DNA from: an uncultured Bacteroidales bacterium | Lineage (GTDB): Bacteria; Bacteroidota; Bacteroidia; Bacteroidales; UBA932 | Length of the DNA stretch: 64,000 nucleotides | NCBI GenBank assembly: GCA_947179325.1 | Contig: CAMXAU010000005.1 | Coordinates: forward strand, 62,001-126,000 | Direction of reading: 5' to 3' | Shown here: one piece after another, positions 44,124-54,475 of the stretch | Layout: each line of letters starts with the position of its first letter | Position numbering within the stretch: the first letter of the stretch is position 1 | Made by a program: the position numbers and the translations under genes | The notes under the pieces: generated by a model | What the model was told of the DNA's origin: nothing | What the model saw: the letters and a program-made list of their open reading frames with translations, nothing else | The model's database searches: none

Positions 44124-46658
44124 CTACATGAAAGCATCCAGGATCCCCTTGAGTTCATCAAGATCACGTACAAGCACCTCACGCGGCTTTGAACCTTCCT
44201 GCGGGCCGACTATTCCGGCTGCCTCAAGCTGGTCCATGACTTTTCCCGCACGGGCATATCCCATGCCGAGCTTTCTCTGCAGATAGGATGTAGACCCCTG
44301 CTGGTTAATCACAACAATCTCTGCTGCTTCCTTGAAAAGCGAGTCAAGGTTCTTCATGTCAACCATTTCCCCAGAGCCACCCTCACCGCCGTCATTGCTT
44401 TCCGGCATCGGGAGATAATACGGAGTATTATAGCACTGCCTATATCCAGTCTGCGCCGCGATATAATCCGTAATCTTATTTATTTCATCCATGCTGACAA
44501 GTGCGCACTGCACCCTCTCCATATCAACTCCGGAATAATAGAGCATGTCTCCACGTCCTATCAGCTTCTCCGCTCCGGAGGAGTCAAGGATTGTATTGGA
44601 GTCAATCCTTGAAAGAGTCCTGAAGGCGACACGCATAGGGAAGTTGGCCTTGATTATACCGGTGATGACATCCACGGAAGGCCTCTGCGTGGCGATGATG
44701 ACATGGATACCTGCAGCCCTTCCCTTCTGTGCGAGACGGATAATCGAAGCTGCTATGCTCCTTGCCATATTCTTTGAATCACCACCCATTCCGCCTGACA
44801 TGACGAGATCGGCATACTCATCGATCACCACAACAATATACGGAAGGAAACGGTGGCCATCTGTCGGAAGCAGATGCCTGTCCTTATATTTATTGTTGTA
44901 CAGGACAATATTATTGGTCCCTGAACGGCTCATAAGCTGATACCTATCATCCATCTCAAGACAAAGTGAACGGAGAATCTCCTCAGCCTGCTTTGGATGC
45001 TTTATAATCGCCTTTTCCTTCTCGTCCTGCTCGCTTGCAGCGCTTGGAAGCACGGCAAGATAATGTTTCAGAAGGCCGGAATAGGAATTGAATTCCACCA
45101 TCTTAGGATCAATGAAGACCATCTTCAGCTCAGACGGATGCTTTGCATACAGGAGAGAGGAGATAATGACATTCAATCCCACGGACTTTCCCTGCTTCGT
45201 AGCTCCCGCGACAAGAAGATGCGGAGCGTCTGCCAGGTCAAATGTCTTGACTTTCTGTGTTATGGTATACCCTATGGCTATCGGGAGTTCATATTTACTG
45301 TTCCGGAACGAATCGTCATTCATCATTGACTTCAGAGGCACAATGGAAGGCCTGTCATTTGCGACCTCTATACCTACTGCATCAGGAAGATTCACCACAC
45401 GCACTCCTTTGGCCCCAAGGGCCATTGCAATATCCTCCTCCCTGCTCCTGATTGCAGAAATCTTGACACCAGGTGCTGGTGTTATCTTATACAGTGTCAC
45501 AGTAGGTCCTACACAGGCGGCAACTTTCTCTATCTCTATCTTGTAATTACGGAGGGTTGCACGTATCCTGTTGTTGTTCCTCTCCAGTTCCTCCTGCGAG
45601 ACATCATGACGCCCGGAAGCATAGTCCTCCAGAAGGTCAAGAGACGGGAACTTGAAGTTGCATAGCTCCTCCCTTGTGTCAATCCTCGGCAGATCTTTCT
45701 GCACATCGGTGGAGAATCCATTCCCTTTTATGACTTCGATATCATCATTGGCAGGATCAGCAGGCACATCTACATGATCCGGAGCCACTACTTTTTCCTC
45801 CGTTGCCCCATGGGCATGAGTCGGCATCATATCATTGTCATCTGACGGACTTTCAGTATGTACGGCAACCTCTTCAGTGTCTTTCCCGGATTCATTCGAG
45901 GGTGTGTCAGCATCTATAGCTGAAGCCGTGTTTCCTGATTGGCCTGCCTCCGGCACATCCTGCCTCACATTTTCCTGAACATTATCATCCGGGACATCCT
46001 CTTCCGGCCTGTCACCTGCTGTCAGGAACCACCGCGAAAATCTTCCGCTAGCATACAGGAGCCATACAATGGCAGATATCAGCAATATGATTCCTGTGAC
46101 AATCGTTCCGACAAGATTCACAAGCCATGCTGAAGTCACTGCCCCGCAGTCACCGCCAAGCCCTCCTCCGAATGCTGTGTCAGCAGAAAGGATCCCGGAC
46201 AGATATGACAAAAGCACAGAAGAGACAACCGCTGCGCCCACAGTCAATATCACTGTCCTGGGCATACCTATGGAACGGCTGCGGAAGAACAGTCTTGCCG
46301 ATGCCGCAAACAGCAGCACAATCATGGCAAAGCTGCCCAACCCGAAACACCGGCTGACAAGGAAATGTCCCCATCTGTAGCCAAGCTTGCCCCCCATATT
46401 GCTGACACCGGTATCCTGGCTCATCATGGACGGATCTGACAGCAGGCTCTGGTCCGCCTTCCACGTAAAGAGATACGAGACAACGGACACAAGGGTAAAC
46501 ACGGCAAATGCAGCGACCACTAGTCCTGCAAGCTTTATTATCCTTATACGTCTCTCCTCCCCTATATGTATATGGAAGCGTTCCTTTAACGGCATCCCCT
46601 TAGGCTTAGGTTCAGGCTTTGGCTTTGCCTTGGCTGTCTTCTCCTGTCTTCTTGGCAT
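44124..46658 (-). CDS. ftsK: DNA translocase FtsK/SpoIIIE
   Basis: An 844-residue septal DNA pump that clears the chromosome from the division site. Four N-terminal membrane helices (about 25-220) are followed by an acidic, low-complexity linker (about 230-320). Then comes the motor, with Walker A GATKQGKSVGLN near 480 and Walker B VVIDEYADLVM near 610, and the C-terminal gamma winged helix (GSTSYLQRKLGMGYARAG) that reads polarity sequences on DNA. The linker is shorter than in E. coli, normal for Bacteroidota. Confidence 0.96.
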   Translation of the reverse strand: MPRRQEKTAKAKPKPEPKPKGMPLKERFHIHIGEERRIRIIKLAGLVVAAFAVFTLVSVVSYLFTWKADQSLLSDPSMMSQDTGVSNMGGKLGYRWGHFLVSRCFGLGSFAMIVLLFAASARLFFRSRSIGMPRTVILTVGAAVVSSVLLSYLSGILSADTAFGGGLGGDCGAVTSAWLVNLVGTIVTGIILLISAIVWLLYASGRFSRWFLTAGDRPEEDVPDDNVQENVRQDVPEAGQSGNTASAIDADTPSNESGKDTEEVAVHTESPSDDNDMMPTHAHGATEEKVVAPDHVDVPADPANDDIEVIKGNGFSTDVQKDLPRIDTREELCNFKFPSLDLLEDYASGRHDVSQEELERNNNRIRATLRNYKIEIEKVAACVGPTVTLYKITPAPGVKISAIRSREEDIAMALGAKGVRVVNLPDAVGIEVANDRPSIVPLKSMMNDDSFRNSKYELPIAIGYTITQKVKTFDLADAPHLLVAGATKQGKSVGLNVIISSLLYAKHPSELKMVFIDPKMVEFNSYSGLLKHYLAVLPSAASEQDEKEKAIIKHPKQAEEILRSLCLEMDDRYQLMSRSGTNNIVLYNNKYKDRHLLPTDGHRFLPYIVVVIDEYADLVMSGGMGGDSKNMARSIAASIIRLAQKGRAAGIHVIIATQRPSVDVITGIIKANFPMRVAFRTLSRIDSNTILDSSGAEKLIGRGDMLYYSGVDMERVQCALVSMDEINKITDYIAAQTGYRQCYNTPYYLPMPESNDGGEGGSGEMVDMKNLDSLFKEAAEIVVINQQGSTSYLQRKLGMGYARAGKVMDQLEAAGIVGPQEGSKPREVLVRDLDELKGILDAFM

Positions 46659-46663
46659 GGCTG

Positions 46664-47350
46664 CTATTTATTGCGCTGGTTGTTGTTTCGTCTCATGTTG
46701 CTGTTCCGCTGGAAATGGTTGTTCTTCATCCTGTTGTAGTTCGGATTAAGACTTGGCCGCGAGAATGTTGCGTCTGATGATATCCTCGTCAGCTGGATTC
46801 CCTCCGGAACCTTGATCCTGTAGTTGGAAAGTTTCTCTATGTCATTGAAGATTGTCTCGTCGGCGACTGAATCCTTGTTCCAGATCAGGTACTGCTGCCT
46901 CATATAGATGGCAAGGGAACGTATCATGGCTGTCTTGGCCTCTCCATCCTCTGTCTCTGCAATAAGGTCAATAATGCTCTCTATGTTACGCCCGTAATGC
47001 GTCGCCTTGATAGGTTTCTTCTTGATAGGGATGACCGCAGGAGGTGTCATCATCTCCGCCTCCACAGGGACAGGATACGGAGAATCAATATCCAGGTTGA
47101 AATTTGATATTATATGCAGATGGTCCCACAGCTTGTGCTCATAGTCCTCCTGAAGATGCACCTGCGGGTTGAGTATCTCCATAACCTTTACAACTGCACG
47201 TGCCTGCTCATTGCGTTTGTCCCTGTCTGGGATTGAGCGCACATATTCAATCATCTTCTGCACATTACGTCCATACTCAGGAAGTTTCAGGCTTTTGCGC
47301 TCAGTATTATACAGCAGTTTACAGCTGCTCTGTTCATTTTCAATGCTCAT
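46664..47350 (-). CDS. DUF4290 family protein
   Basis: A 228-residue cytoplasmic protein. Its N-terminal 170 residues fit DUF4290 (LKLPEYGRNVQKMIEYV, KLWDHLHIISNFNLDIDSPY, THYGRNIESIIDLIAETEDG), a Bacteroidota family of unknown function. The tail is rich in Asn, Arg and Gln and likely disordered. It lies five bases upstream of the ftsK start, so the order DUF4290-ftsK-lolA forms an operon with a TATATTTG element at 47448-47455. Confidence 0.9.
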   Translation of the reverse strand: MSIENEQSSCKLLYNTERKSLKLPEYGRNVQKMIEYVRSIPDRDKRNEQARAVVKVMEILNPQVHLQEDYEHKLWDHLHIISNFNLDIDSPYPVPVEAEMMTPPAVIPIKKKPIKATHYGRNIESIIDLIAETEDGEAKTAMIRSLAIYMRQQYLIWNKDSVADETIFNDIEKLSNYRIKVPEGIQLTRISSDATFSRPSLNPNYNRMKNNHFQRNSNMRRNNNQRNK

Positions 47351-47447
47351 GTTAGATATATAAATTAATTTTCATCAGAACGGGAAACCGTTTTAGACTA
47401 TTCCAGGCTTTTCACACCACATTATCTGTAATCTCTAAAACAAACTG

Positions 47448-47455
47448 CAAATATA
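47448..47455 (-). promoter_or_regulatory. -7 element TATATTTG of the DUF4290-ftsK-lolA operon
   Basis: Minus-strand full match to TAnnTTTG about 98 bases before the DUF4290 start and just after the addA-like stop codon (47477). No -33 box is clear. Confidence 0.5.
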
Positions 47456-47476
47456 GTAATTTTTCGGGCAGTCATG

Positions 47477-50400
47477 CTATCTTATTTCATCGGAATCTAC
47501 ATACCATAACGCTGTAGTGACTTTCCTGTGGCCCATTCTGCGGCATATATCTGCATACCTGGCAACCTGTCTGTCATAAGAGTTGCGGTGCGCCCCGAAT
47601 TTATAGTCTATAATAACAATCTCACCGTCAGGACGCGAGACCATCCTGTCAGGCCTGTAGACACTTCCATCTGCATCAATGAGCGAAACCTCGTTACGGA
47701 CAAGGGAGGCATCTTCCGGGAACCACCCGCGCCCAGATGCTGACGAAATCCTTGCGGAAAGCAGCTCCATTGCCTCTTCTGCCTCCGCGGCAGTAAGCCT
47801 TCCATCCATACGTGCGCTCTCCACAGCCCCATGAAGGTCAGCAGGCACAACAACCTTTGAAAGGATATCATGCAGGACAATTCCCCTGAGCCTGTGCGAT
47901 GCGGATATTCCGGCAAGCCCATCACTTGAAAAGAAGTCCGCTCCGTCTGTCTTGAAAAGGAGACGCCCGTCTATTGGCCAGGAAGGGTAGCCTGTCTTGA
48001 TCTCACCTGCGGAAAGAGACACCTGCTTTCCTGCCGCATCCCCGGCATGATACCCGGCAAAGTCGAACAATTCACCAGCCCTGTATGTCACCGCCCCGTC
48101 CTCATGGAAAGACTTCCTTATTTCAAGTCCGCAGGAACTTCCATCCAGGCCAGGAGACACCTGCTTCTCTGCAAACCAGTACAGTATCTGGGACATGTCC
48201 CCGAACTCAGGCACCTCACCGCTATCCATGGAATCAAGGAATTTCCTGGACGGGAGCGCGGAAATCAGATGCATTCCCTTTGAGGCCCTTGTCAATGCCA
48301 CATACAGTATGTTGATATTGTCCACATGCTGCATCTTCCTTTCTCTCCTGTATTCGTCCGCAAAAAATGTATTTTCGCATCCGGAAGACAGGTTTACATC
48401 GAATATGCCGTCCGGCAAGGCCTCAAGTTCAGTCCCGGCAGTCTCCGGACGGCACCAGTAGCGGCTGGCCTTGTAGAGGGTCACCTTCTCCACATACGGG
48501 AAAATCACATACGGGAAATCAAGCCCCTTGGACTTATGGATTGTCATGATCCGCACCGAGTCACCCAATGTAGGTGAACTGATTGACGGATTCTTCTCCT
48601 CCCAATATTTAAGGAATCCGCGCAGGGAATTGCCGTTAAGCGAGACAAAGTCATGAAGGAAATCCATAAAGGACTGTATATACAGGGTTTCACCGTCAAA
48701 GACCTCCTCATCTGCTGCCCTGAGCTGACGGAGCAGATTCTCTGCAAGGTCAACTATCGAATGATACTCGGCAGGAACTGTCACATCAAGGCTTGAGGCA
48801 AGGAATCCGCCGACTGTATCCTGCGGGTTATCAGCAAATGACAGCAGCGAAACGGTACGCCTGACCACAAGGGAGCTGCGGACCTTCAGTGAATCATCCG
48901 TAATGACAGGAACTTTATTGTCAATCAGGAAAGAGGCGATATTTTCACCCGACCCGTTATCCCTTACCAGGATTGCGATATCACCATATCCAGCTCCACA
49001 TGAACGGATTTCATTGATGGCCTCAAGCACCATTGATGTCTCATCCTCCTTGCCGCACCAGGTAAGCGAGACACTTCCCTCTGAATCCCCTTTCGCTGCG
49101 ACCTTCTGCTCTACGTCAGAGTAAATATCCGCAATCGTCCTTCCCTGCTGCTCCGGGCAAAGGCCGTCAAGCACCTTCGCGGCCTCAGGGAAGAAGAGGT
49201 TATTGAAACGGACAACGCAAGAGAGGCTCCTGTAATTTGACTGAAGCGTATCTACCTTGACCCGCTCAAATTCTTTCTCAAGTTCAGAATCAAGCAGATT
49301 CCAGTCAGAGTCACGCCATCTGTATATGCTCTGCTTGACATCTCCGACAATCAGGCTGTCAAGCCCCTGCGCCTCACTGTTCTGCAGTAGCGGACGGAAA
49401 TTGTCCCATTGTATCCGGGATGTGTCCTGGAACTCGTCGAGCAGGAAATGTTCATATCTCACACCGAGCTTCTCATATATGAAAGGAGCATCAGAGCCGT
49501 CTATTATCCCCCTCAGGATTGAATTCGAGTCATCTATGCAAAGGACATTCTTCTCTTTCATCAAGTCGCGGAACGTCTCGTTCAGCTCTCCTGCGACACC
49601 AAGCCCATACAGCTGCCCGTCAATTATCTTTGCTGTAGCAAATGCACGGTATCCCTCTCCGAACAATTCACAGAATTCATTCAGCGGAGCCTCTATCAAA
49701 GGATAGACCTTTGGAAGCAGGGTCTTTGCCCTGGACTTGGCAAACCACAGTTCGTGGTCTGCGGCATTCCTCATGAACGCGTCCGACGGGATCTTGATTT
49801 CATCGTGGTTCTTCAGTTCCGCATAGCCGTACAGCCTGGACATGAACTTCCTGCTGGTATCTTCAGGATTAACTCCATTCTGCTGCATAAGCTCCAGCAC
49901 CCTTGCGGCTGCGCTCCTTACCTTCACGTAATATCCGGAAATGACAGAGCGGCATTCTTTCCTTATCCTGTCAAGCGTATCCTTGGAGTAGGCCTCCGCC
50001 TCATCTATCCCGAATTTCTCTATCTGGTCACGATGCCCATTGGAGCGCAGGCGTTTCGCCATTTCCTTCAAGGACTTGTCCAGACTGTATCTGCCGCCTG
50101 TCTCAATCTGCTCCAGAACATTGTCCGTCAACCACTTCAGCAGTCCGGCATCTTTCTCTGTCAATGAATCAAGTATCCTGTCAACACTTTCCTCTACAAG
50201 AGAATTCCTGTCCAGCTCCACCTGATAGGAAGAGAACTGGCCGATTTCACGCGAGAAAGCCTTCAGGGTCTGCTGGAAGAACCGGTCTATCGTACTTACT
50301 GAGAATGCGCCATAGTCATGCAGGATATTGCACAGGATGTCCTCAGACATTTTCCGCAGTTCATCTGCAGTACCGGCAAGAGAAGGGACAAAATCTTTAT

Positions 50401-50611
50401 AGTATCCGGATTTCCCCGGCTCTGTGGAGAGGATGAAAAGCTCTTTCAATATACGGCTCTTCATCTCATCCGTAGCCTTGTTGGTAAATGTCACGGCAAG
50501 TATATGCCTGTATGAACGGCTGTCCCCTGCCTCGAACAGGAGCCGTATATATGTCTTTGCCAGGTTGAATGTCTTTCCCGACCCGGCAGAAGCTTTCATT
50601 ATCTGTATCAT
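47477..50611 (-). CDS. AddA/RecB-like UvrD-type helicase-nuclease
   Basis: A 1044-residue superfamily 1 helicase with a C-terminal PD-(D/E)XK nuclease. Walker A is KASAGSGKTFNLA at the N-terminus, Walker B-like LLDEFQDTSRIQWDNF, motif III GDVKQSIYRWRDSD, and helicase motif VALTRASKGMHL. The nuclease active site is RPDRMVSRPDGEIVIIDYK near residue 990. With the next gene it makes an AddAB-type enzyme that resects double-strand breaks for recombination. The start at 50611 is chosen because it shares ATGA with the upstream stop; an ATG three codons earlier is possible. Confidence 0.9.
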   Translation of the reverse strand: MIQIMKASAGSGKTFNLAKTYIRLLFEAGDSRSYRHILAVTFTNKATDEMKSRILKELFILSTEPGKSGYYKDFVPSLAGTADELRKMSEDILCNILHDYGAFSVSTIDRFFQQTLKAFSREIGQFSSYQVELDRNSLVEESVDRILDSLTEKDAGLLKWLTDNVLEQIETGGRYSLDKSLKEMAKRLRSNGHRDQIEKFGIDEAEAYSKDTLDRIRKECRSVISGYYVKVRSAAARVLELMQQNGVNPEDTSRKFMSRLYGYAELKNHDEIKIPSDAFMRNAADHELWFAKSRAKTLLPKVYPLIEAPLNEFCELFGEGYRAFATAKIIDGQLYGLGVAGELNETFRDLMKEKNVLCIDDSNSILRGIIDGSDAPFIYEKLGVRYEHFLLDEFQDTSRIQWDNFRPLLQNSEAQGLDSLIVGDVKQSIYRWRDSDWNLLDSELEKEFERVKVDTLQSNYRSLSCVVRFNNLFFPEAAKVLDGLCPEQQGRTIADIYSDVEQKVAAKGDSEGSVSLTWCGKEDETSMVLEAINEIRSCGAGYGDIAILVRDNGSGENIASFLIDNKVPVITDDSLKVRSSLVVRRTVSLLSFADNPQDTVGGFLASSLDVTVPAEYHSIVDLAENLLRQLRAADEEVFDGETLYIQSFMDFLHDFVSLNGNSLRGFLKYWEEKNPSISSPTLGDSVRIMTIHKSKGLDFPYVIFPYVEKVTLYKASRYWCRPETAGTELEALPDGIFDVNLSSGCENTFFADEYRRERKMQHVDNINILYVALTRASKGMHLISALPSRKFLDSMDSGEVPEFGDMSQILYWFAEKQVSPGLDGSSCGLEIRKSFHEDGAVTYRAGELFDFAGYHAGDAAGKQVSLSAGEIKTGYPSWPIDGRLLFKTDGADFFSSDGLAGISASHRLRGIVLHDILSKVVVPADLHGAVESARMDGRLTAAEAEEAMELLSARISSASGRGWFPEDASLVRNEVSLIDADGSVYRPDRMVSRPDGEIVIIDYKFGAHRNSYDRQVARYADICRRMGHRKVTTALWYVDSDEIR

Positions 50612-53538
50612 CGCCCGCAAATCATCTTAAAGTCACAATATTCACACTGTACGGTGTCGCAAGTCCTCGCAAACGGCACATCAGGGTCGGAAATCTCCTC
50701 AAGCAGAAGTTCCAGCCTTTCCGCCGCCAGCCTGTGGAACATGCTGTTACGCTCCGTGGTCTCCGGAAGTCCCGAGAACATTCCTGCAACCGAATACACA
50801 CAGTTCAGCAGTCTCTTGCCATCTGTCTGCCCTGCTGAGTCAAGCAGCATGTCATAGATATGGAACTGCAACGCAATCTTGGGCCTGTCCTTTACATCCT
50901 TCCCGAATATGGCGTCAGCCACTGCCTCCGCACTCCCGTCATCGATATCCATCTTCTCCTTATCCGAGACTTTTCCGGTCTTGTAGTCGACAACACGGAC
51001 CGTACCTTCCTCAAAGCTGTCGAGACGGTCCACATAGCCGATGAACCTGTGCCCCGCAAAGGTACCTGTAAATTTCAGCTCCAGCCCGAGCAGTTCAAAG
51101 CCGTCACGCCCTGAAAGTTCAATCTGCTCAAGGTCGCACTGCAATGTCTTCAGCACATACTCCACGATGACATCCGCGACAACAATATCCCTCCCTGTCA
51201 CCTCTTCTGTATTAAGCTGGCTGCATATCAGCGACTTGACCTTGGACTTTATTTCCTTTTTCCGTTTCAGCCATGACATTATGTAATCCTTTTTCACCCA
51301 CGGCATCGGACGGAATCTCCCCATCAGCGTCTTGTCCATCCCTCCGTCAGCTGCCATGGCGTCCTCTCCGCAATAGATTGACCACATCGTGTCATGATAC
51401 ACAGTACCGAACATCCCGGCATCAACAGATTCCGTCACCTCATTCTCCGGAGTGAGCCGCTTGACCGTATGGTAATAGAATTTCGCCGGACAGGCAAGAT
51501 AATTCTGCAGCGCAGAGGCTGACAGCACGGCAGATGAAATCCTCTCCATATCTTCCGGTGTCTTGACTATGATGTCGGCATCAGATGGCTTCACAAGGTC
51601 AGCTTTGGCCGTATATCTGTTCATAGGAATCCTGAAATGATACTGCAGCTGCTTTATATAGCGGCTTTCCTCACCGGACTTCATTCCCTCGGTCCTTGAA
51701 TCATACAGAAGCCATACATTCTCTGCATGCGTTATCATCCTGTAGAAATAATATGCCCAGACAGCGTCCTGATACTCGTATGTCGGCATCCCGAACCCGC
51801 GCCTGAGCTCCGGCGGGACAAACGACGAGCTGACATTCCTTTTCGGGAAAGTCCCCTCGTTGGCTGACATTATGACCAGGTTCCTGAAATCAAGGGCCCT
51901 CGTCTCAAGAGGACCCATTATCTGGAATCCCTTGAGCGGCTCTCCCTGGAAAGGGACCGAGATCCCTCCTATCAATTGCGCAAGCAGCCTTATATATGTC
52001 ACAGGCATTACATCCAGCCTTATTCCGGACAAGATGCTTACACTCCTGTAATATTCGCCTGCAAATTCAAGCTCGAGCAGCATGTCGCTGTCACCCTTGA
52101 GCATAGGGGCCAGGCCTGCAAGCACTTCCATCTGATATCTTTCCATGGATTCTATCTGCCCGCAGTCCGTCGATTTGACATCCGTCACGACAGGCCTGAA
52201 AAGCAGGTCCAGTAGAGGTGTACCGGAAAGATCATGCTGGGGTATATAATATTTCGCATTCTCCTTTATCCTCGCAACCTTCTCCATTGTCACGGTGTCT
52301 GCCGCCTTCCGGAAAATGCTGCTCGAAAATATTGACCAGACCTGCCTGTGGTAGAACATCCACCCATCCCCTCTCTTCACGGTATGCAGCTGCATGGCCG
52401 AAAGGTCTGACATCAGGGAATAGAACCCGCTTCCTGACATCGGATAGCCCATGGTGACATTTATGTCCCGGATGTGCTCCGGCATGCTGTTCAGCAGAGG
52501 CATGAGCAGGGTCTCATCCGGAAGCACAACGGCGCAGTCATCCTCCGCCCCTGCGAATATCTGCGGAATCATCTTGACCTGCCCGACAGAGGATGGCACA
52601 CTGACTACATTTATTGCCGGTACCCTCACCCCCTCAGGATCCCATGTCCCGCTCTGCGGAAACTCCTTGACATTGTCTTCCATAAAGAATGACGCACGGT
52701 TCCTCCTGTCACGTATCATCTCCCCGGAATAGTCCCAGCAGAACTCGGCGATCCCGGCATCGCGCATGCGCCTCATAAGGGTCTTCTCGCATTCGTTCAA
52801 TGCATTAAGCCCTACGAACACGAACTTTGAGCTATGCGGGCACATCGACGCCAATACATCCGCGACAGCCTCACGGCCAAGACGCTCAGCCAAAGCCCTG
52901 TACACCATTCCCTCATATGCAAGCCCTTCCTTTGCCAAGGAGTCATTATACAGACGGTAAAGCGGATACAGCATATTCCATATCTGCAGGAAACGCGCCT
53001 TTACATCAGGATTGTCAGCCCCGAGGTCAACCGTCAGCCTGCCGCTCCGGTCATTGAAATGGCTGACGAACCCCATTATGGCGTTTCTCTGGTTCTCCGT
53101 AAGATAGGAATACGTGTCCTGTATCTTGCGGAAATCCGAGACATTCGTAAAAAGCTGCTGGGGGTCGACAAGATATTTATCCACATCATTGAAATCCGAG
53201 AGTATCACATCCCCCCAGAATATAAACTCGTCAAGAGGTTCAGCCTTGGGGTTCAATTCCCTGTAGCAATCATAGAGACGCAGCAGCAGGGTCACCCTGC
53301 CTGACACCGCAGCTCCGTATGCCTTATAGAAAAAGTCATTGATTGTAAGCATTTCAGGGGCAATGACAGGCACATCATGCCAGGCATCAGAGGAAGCGGC
53401 CCTCTCTGCGACGGACTCACCTATATATTTTCTGAAGAAGGCCATAGACCTCCTGTTCGGAAGGACAAAGCAGACAGAGCTGATGTCTTCTGTCTCCATA
53501 ACATATTTTCGGGCAACTTGCCTGAGGAAAGGTACCAT
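50608..53538 (-). CDS. AddB-like PD-(D/E)XK nuclease with predicted Fe-S cluster
   Basis: A 976-residue partner of the helicase above. The N-terminal part is an inactivated helicase-like fold, as in AddB. The C-terminal nuclease has GYVDRLDSFEEGTVRVVDYKTGK near residue 840. Four cysteines fit the AddB iron-sulfur staple: one in NYLACPAKFYYH near 681 and three in CDTVQCEYCDFKMIC at the extreme C-terminus. Transcribed from a TATCTTTG promoter and coupled to the addA-like gene by an ATGA overlap. Confidence 0.9.
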   Translation of the reverse strand: MVPFLRQVARKYVMETEDISSVCFVLPNRRSMAFFRKYIGESVAERAASSDAWHDVPVIAPEMLTINDFFYKAYGAAVSGRVTLLLRLYDCYRELNPKAEPLDEFIFWGDVILSDFNDVDKYLVDPQQLFTNVSDFRKIQDTYSYLTENQRNAIMGFVSHFNDRSGRLTVDLGADNPDVKARFLQIWNMLYPLYRLYNDSLAKEGLAYEGMVYRALAERLGREAVADVLASMCPHSSKFVFVGLNALNECEKTLMRRMRDAGIAEFCWDYSGEMIRDRRNRASFFMEDNVKEFPQSGTWDPEGVRVPAINVVSVPSSVGQVKMIPQIFAGAEDDCAVVLPDETLLMPLLNSMPEHIRDINVTMGYPMSGSGFYSLMSDLSAMQLHTVKRGDGWMFYHRQVWSIFSSSIFRKAADTVTMEKVARIKENAKYYIPQHDLSGTPLLDLLFRPVVTDVKSTDCGQIESMERYQMEVLAGLAPMLKGDSDMLLELEFAGEYYRSVSILSGIRLDVMPVTYIRLLAQLIGGISVPFQGEPLKGFQIMGPLETRALDFRNLVIMSANEGTFPKRNVSSSFVPPELRRGFGMPTYEYQDAVWAYYFYRMITHAENVWLLYDSRTEGMKSGEESRYIKQLQYHFRIPMNRYTAKADLVKPSDADIIVKTPEDMERISSAVLSASALQNYLACPAKFYYHTVKRLTPENEVTESVDAGMFGTVYHDTMWSIYCGEDAMAADGGMDKTLMGRFRPMPWVKKDYIMSWLKRKKEIKSKVKSLICSQLNTEEVTGRDIVVADVIVEYVLKTLQCDLEQIELSGRDGFELLGLELKFTGTFAGHRFIGYVDRLDSFEEGTVRVVDYKTGKVSDKEKMDIDDGSAEAVADAIFGKDVKDRPKIALQFHIYDMLLDSAGQTDGKRLLNCVYSVAGMFSGLPETTERNSMFHRLAAERLELLLEEISDPDVPFARTCDTVQCEYCDFKMICGR

Positions 53539-53565
53539 ATACTACGTACGTTAAAATATCAGATG

Positions 53566-53573
53566 CAAAGATA
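53566..53573 (-). promoter_or_regulatory. -7 element TATCTTTG of the addB-addA operon
   Basis: Minus-strand full match to TAnnTTTG, 28 bases before the addB-like start at 53538. Divergent from the rubrerythrin promoter about 125 bases away. Confidence 0.6.
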
Positions 53574-53697
53574 AACGCAAGATGTGCCAAAACGCTGCAC
53601 AAGAGCAGAGGTGTCACCCGCGATTTCTACAAAGCCTGTAAAGTTACTCAAAAGATGGCGAACCTTCCGGAAAAACAATCCAATTTTGTTCATTTAA

Positions 53698-53728
53698 TTT
53701 GCAAAATCAGGAAAACAGCGTATATTTG
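53698..53728 (+). promoter_or_regulatory. consensus Bacteroidota promoter of rubrerythrin (TTTG-N19-TATATTTG)
   Basis: TTTG at 53698-53701 and TATATTTG at 53721-53728 are separated by exactly 19 bases, the best match to the Bacteroidota consensus in the window. The transcript should start near 53735 with a leader of about 55 bases. The strength of the site suggests high expression. Confidence 0.8.
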
Positions 53729-53790
53729 CATCCGGATTCAATTTTGAATTATTCAAATTTAGAACACAAACTCAATTAAAGGATTATAAT

Positions 53791-54345
53791 ATGAAAAAAA
53801 GATTCAGATGCCTTGTATGTGGATATATCCACGAAGGAGACTGCGCACCGGCAGAATGTCCTCTTTGCCATGTAGGACCAGAGAAATTCGAGGAGATAGT
53901 TGACAACGGCGAAGCCCTCACATGGGCTGACGAGCACAAGATCGGCGTTGCTAAAGGCATTGACCCGGAGATTCTCCAGGGCCTCCGCGACCACTTCAAC
54001 GGAGAGTGCAGCGAAGTAGGAATGTATATAGCGATGAGCCGCCAGGCTGACCGCGAGGGCTATCCTGAGATTGCAGAGGCATTCAAGAGATATGCATACG
54101 AAGAGGCTGACCACGCCGCAAGGTTTGCCGAGCTTCTTGGAGAGTGCGTATGGGATACAAAGACCAACGTTGAGAAGAGAATGCTCGCCGAGCAGGGTGC
54201 ATGCGAGGACAAGCTCCGCATTGCAAAGCTCGCAAAAGCAGCTAACCTTGATGCAATCCATGACACTGTACATGAGATGTGCAAGGACGAGGCTCGCCAC
54301 GGTGCAGGTTTCCAGGGACTCTACAACCGCTATTTCAACAAATAG
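53791..54345 (+). CDS. rubrerythrin with N-terminal rubredoxin domain
   Basis: A 184-residue cytoplasmic non-heme iron protein that reduces hydrogen peroxide in anaerobes. The rubredoxin-like iron site is at the N-terminus ([20 protein letters not shown], two CxxC pairs), followed by the ferritin-like diiron domain with [14 protein letters not shown] and DEARHG. Having rubredoxin first makes it a reverse rubrerythrin; the classical form has it last. Strong promoter and two downstream hairpins fit an abundant, monocistronic stress protein. Confidence 0.94.
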   Translation: MKKRFRCLVCGYIHEGDCAPAECPLCHVGPEKFEEIVDNGEALTWADEHKIGVAKGIDPEILQGLRDHFNGECSEVGMYIAMSRQADREGYPEIAEAFKRYAYEEADHAARFAELLGECVWDTKTNVEKRMLAEQGACEDKLRIAKLAKAANLDAIHDTVHEMCKDEARHGAGFQGLYNRYFNK

Positions 54346-54355
54346 GAACACACAT

Positions 54356-54379
54356 ATGGTCCGGAATGCTCCGGACCAT
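54356..54379 (+). terminator. 10-bp hairpin after rubrerythrin
   Basis: Perfect stem ATGGTCCGGA / TCCGGACCAT with a four-base loop, 10 bases after the stop. No T-run follows, so it may protect the transcript end or act together with the next hairpin. Confidence 0.5.
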
Positions 54380-54381
54380 TC

Positions 54382-54418
54382 AAAAAAACTGGACCGCCAT
54401 CGGCAGTCCAGTTTTTTT
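54382..54418. terminator. bidirectional intrinsic terminator
   Basis: Stem AAAAAAACTGGAC / GTCCAGTTTTTTT (54382-54394 and 54406-54418) with an 11-base loop. The A and T arms make it work on both strands: for rubrerythrin on the plus strand and for the DUF805 gene on the minus strand. Confidence 0.85.
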
Positions 54419-54475
54419 ATTAAACAGGGATGGCCGTCCATGAAGCGCCATCCCCTTTTATATATACCTTATATG

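Noticed and set aside
53776..54441. 221-residue minus-strand ORF with hydrophobic stretches
   Set aside because: Antisense to rubrerythrin, whose promoter, iron ligands and terminator are all clear.
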